Positions 62,806 to 64,000 of a DNA stretch of 64,000 nucleotides are shown in pieces. The stretch spans positions 36,630-100,629 of the forward strand of contig NZ_RQYL01000006.1 in the NCBI RefSeq assembly GCF_003860125.1. The letters run 5' to 3'. The notes under the pieces are model-generated. The model did no database searches, had not been told where the DNA came from, and saw nothing but the letters and a program-made list of their open reading frames with translations. How positions within the stretch are numbered: position 1 is the stretch's first letter; every line of letters starts with the position of its first letter. Source of the DNA: Fretibacterium sp. OH1220_COT-178 (lineage in GTDB: Bacteria; Synergistota; Synergistia; Synergistales; Aminobacteriaceae). The position numbers were made by a program, and so were the translations under genes.

Positions 62806-63681
62806 TTAACCCCGGTGCTCCCGGATCAGATCCTCCAGAAAGGGCGGCAGCACGAAGGCGGCGCGGTGTACGGCGTTGGTGTAGTAGCGCGTTCCCTCGA
62901 CCTCGCGGATCGGGGTTGCGGGGTCCGGGGAGAGGGATGCCGCTCCGTAGGTCCACATTCCCGTGGGATAGGTGGGCACGGCGCCCCAATACATCCGCAC
63001 GACGGGGAAGACGGCGCGCATCTGATCGATGGCCTGCCTCATCAGCGCCGTGTCCGCAAATGGCGACTCGGTCAGCTCCACCATCAACCCCTTGGGGGTC
63101 AGCACCTTCTTGATGTCCTCGTAGAAGGGGGCCTGGAAGAGGCCGGCGGCGAAGTCCACCGGGTCGGTGCTGTCCACGATGGCCACGTCGAACCGGTCGG
63201 ACGTGGTGCGGATGTATTCCATGGCGTCCATGCAGCGTACGTCGGCGCGGGGGGAATCCAGAGCGCCGCTCACCGTGGGCAGCCAGCGCTTCGAGGTCTC
63301 CACGACCCTTTCGTCGATGTCGATCAGGGTGCAGACCTCGATGCAGGGATGCCTCAGAACCTCGCGCAGGATTGCCCCATCGCCGCCCCCAACGATCAGA
63401 ACCCGTTTGGGGTCCGGATGGGAACAGATGGGGACGTGCGCCATCATCTCCGAGTAGCAGAACTCGTCCCGTTCCGTGAGCTGGATTGCGCCGTCCAGCA
63501 TCAGGGTTCTGCCGTATTCCGGCGTGTCCACGACCAGGATGTCCTGCCAGGGGGTCCGCTCCTGATGGAGGACGTCCGAGACCCTCAGCGAGAGCCGCAG
63601 GTGCTCCGTCTGGTCCTCCGTCATCCAAAGGCTGTTCGAGCGTTTTTCCCGTGTCACCGGTTTTTTGTCGGTTTCGCTCAT
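62806..63681 (-). CDS. speE: Spermidine synthase (polyamine aminopropyltransferase)
   Basis: The 291-residue enzyme transfers an aminopropyl group from decarboxylated SAM to putrescine. Motifs are LMLDGAIQLTERDEFCYSEM, VLIVGGGDGAILREVLRHP, LIDIDERVVE, the acidic AIVDSTDPVDFAAGLF and later TYPTGMWTYGAAS. GGAGGG lies seven bases before ATG 63681; the longer frame upstream has no ribosome site. Confidence 0.94.
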   Translation of the reverse strand: MSETDKKPVTREKRSNSLWMTEDQTEHLRLSLRVSDVLHQERTPWQDILVVDTPEYGRTLMLDGAIQLTERDEFCYSEMMAHVPICSHPDPKRVLIVGGGDGAILREVLRHPCIEVCTLIDIDERVVETSKRWLPTVSGALDSPRADVRCMDAMEYIRTTSDRFDVAIVDSTDPVDFAAGLFQAPFYEDIKKVLTPKGLMVELTESPFADTALMRQAIDQMRAVFPVVRMYWGAVPTYPTGMWTYGAASLSPDPATPIREVEGTRYYTNAVHRAAFVLPPFLEDLIREHRG

Positions 63682-63903
63682 GTCGATCCCTCCGTTTGAA
63701 ATGGTCCGGTTTCGGAACAAGGGTAGCATGGAGCCCCGTCGGCCCGCAAGCCGCATAAGGCCCATTTCGGGCCTCCGTCCGCCGCACGCCGCCTTTTGCG
63801 TAGGGGCGTCGTGCGGCCTAAAGGCGCCGCGACGTGCTTTGGCGGAGTCGGCCGGGTTCGGGACGGCGGGCTTCGGCCGAGGTCGGTTCCATTCGGGGGC
63901 GCG

Positions 63904-64000
63904 TGTCAAGGGACAGAGAAAATGTCATGGTTGAAAGGGTGAAATGGGACAGAGAAAATGTCATCCCCCCCGGCCTTGCTTCCTGCTCAAGTTGCATTGA
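63904..64000 (+). mobile_element. Probable end of an IS21-like insertion sequence, cut by the window edge
   Basis: TGTCAAGGGACAGAGAAAAT starts at 63904, and the 19-base unit GGGACAGAGAAAATGTCAT occurs twice (63910-63928 and 63946-63964), 36 bases apart. Multiple terminal repeats and a 5' TG are typical of IS21-type ends. No transposase is inside the window. Confidence 0.5.

Overview
The window is high-GC, densely coded bacterial DNA, most likely from a member of the phylum Synergistota (an anaerobic, amino-acid-fermenting diderm). This is an inference. The evidence is an outer-membrane and lipid A gene set (bamA, lpxD, lpxC, fabZ, lpxA) next to anaerobic energy genes: a four-subunit 2-oxoacid:ferredoxin oxidoreductase with butyrate kinase and phosphotransbutyrylase, a membrane pyrophosphatase, Feo iron uptake and a tripartite tricarboxylate transporter. 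GTG and TTG starts with strong Shine-Dalgarno sites are common. Many long antisense open frames are high-GC shadows and are left out.

Layout, left to right. 1-10.6 kb: tail of a peroxiredoxin-like gene, a HisD-family dehydrogenase overlapping an APC permease, then on the minus strand a diguanylate cyclase, dnaG, a hairpin-rich 84-bp tandem repeat, hppA, an AI-2E-family transporter and tRNA-Leu(CAA). 10.8-19.1 kb: an oxalate/formate-type MFS carrier; the minus-strand operon delta-alpha-beta-gamma oxidoreductase, buk, ptb, behind a clear sigma-70-type promoter; an FmdE-family protein; and a MarR regulator with a methyltransferase, each preceded by the same palindrome. 19.3-23.1 kb: an adenosylcobalamin riboswitch in front of a cobalt ECF transporter operon (DUF4198 protein, NikL-like protein, cbiM, cbiQ, cbiO). 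23.1-27.9 kb (minus): der, an asparaginase-like protein with altered active-site motifs, a LUD-domain protein and a TPR membrane protein. 28.2-36.5 kb: phosphatase, small sigma factor, unknown membrane protein, bamA, unknown envelope protein, lpxD-lpxC-fabZ-lpxA. 36.5-48 kb: phosphoglucomutase, S4 protein, enolase, RidA, yajC-secD-secF, ilvD, adenine deaminase and an M42 peptidase.

48.3-54 kb is the most distinctive region: feoA-feoA-feoB followed by a NikL-like secreted protein, two DUF4198 secreted proteins and a Cys-rich FeoB-associated peptide. These resemble the accessory proteins of the riboswitch-controlled cobalt operon 30 kb away. All five predicted secreted proteins in the two loci appear to start with histidine after signal-peptide cleavage, so I propose a shared extracytoplasmic metal-capture module serving both Co and Fe(II) uptake.

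54-64 kb: a decayed iron-containing alcohol dehydrogenase, a gene-poor lower-GC gap, a FadR-type regulator with tctC, tctB, tctA and the citrate-lyase prosthetic-group genes citX and citG, a MurR/RpiR regulator, a tRNA-Leu/fMet/Met cluster, an acetyltransferase, spermidine synthase and, at the right edge, repeats that look like the end of an IS21-like insertion sequence.
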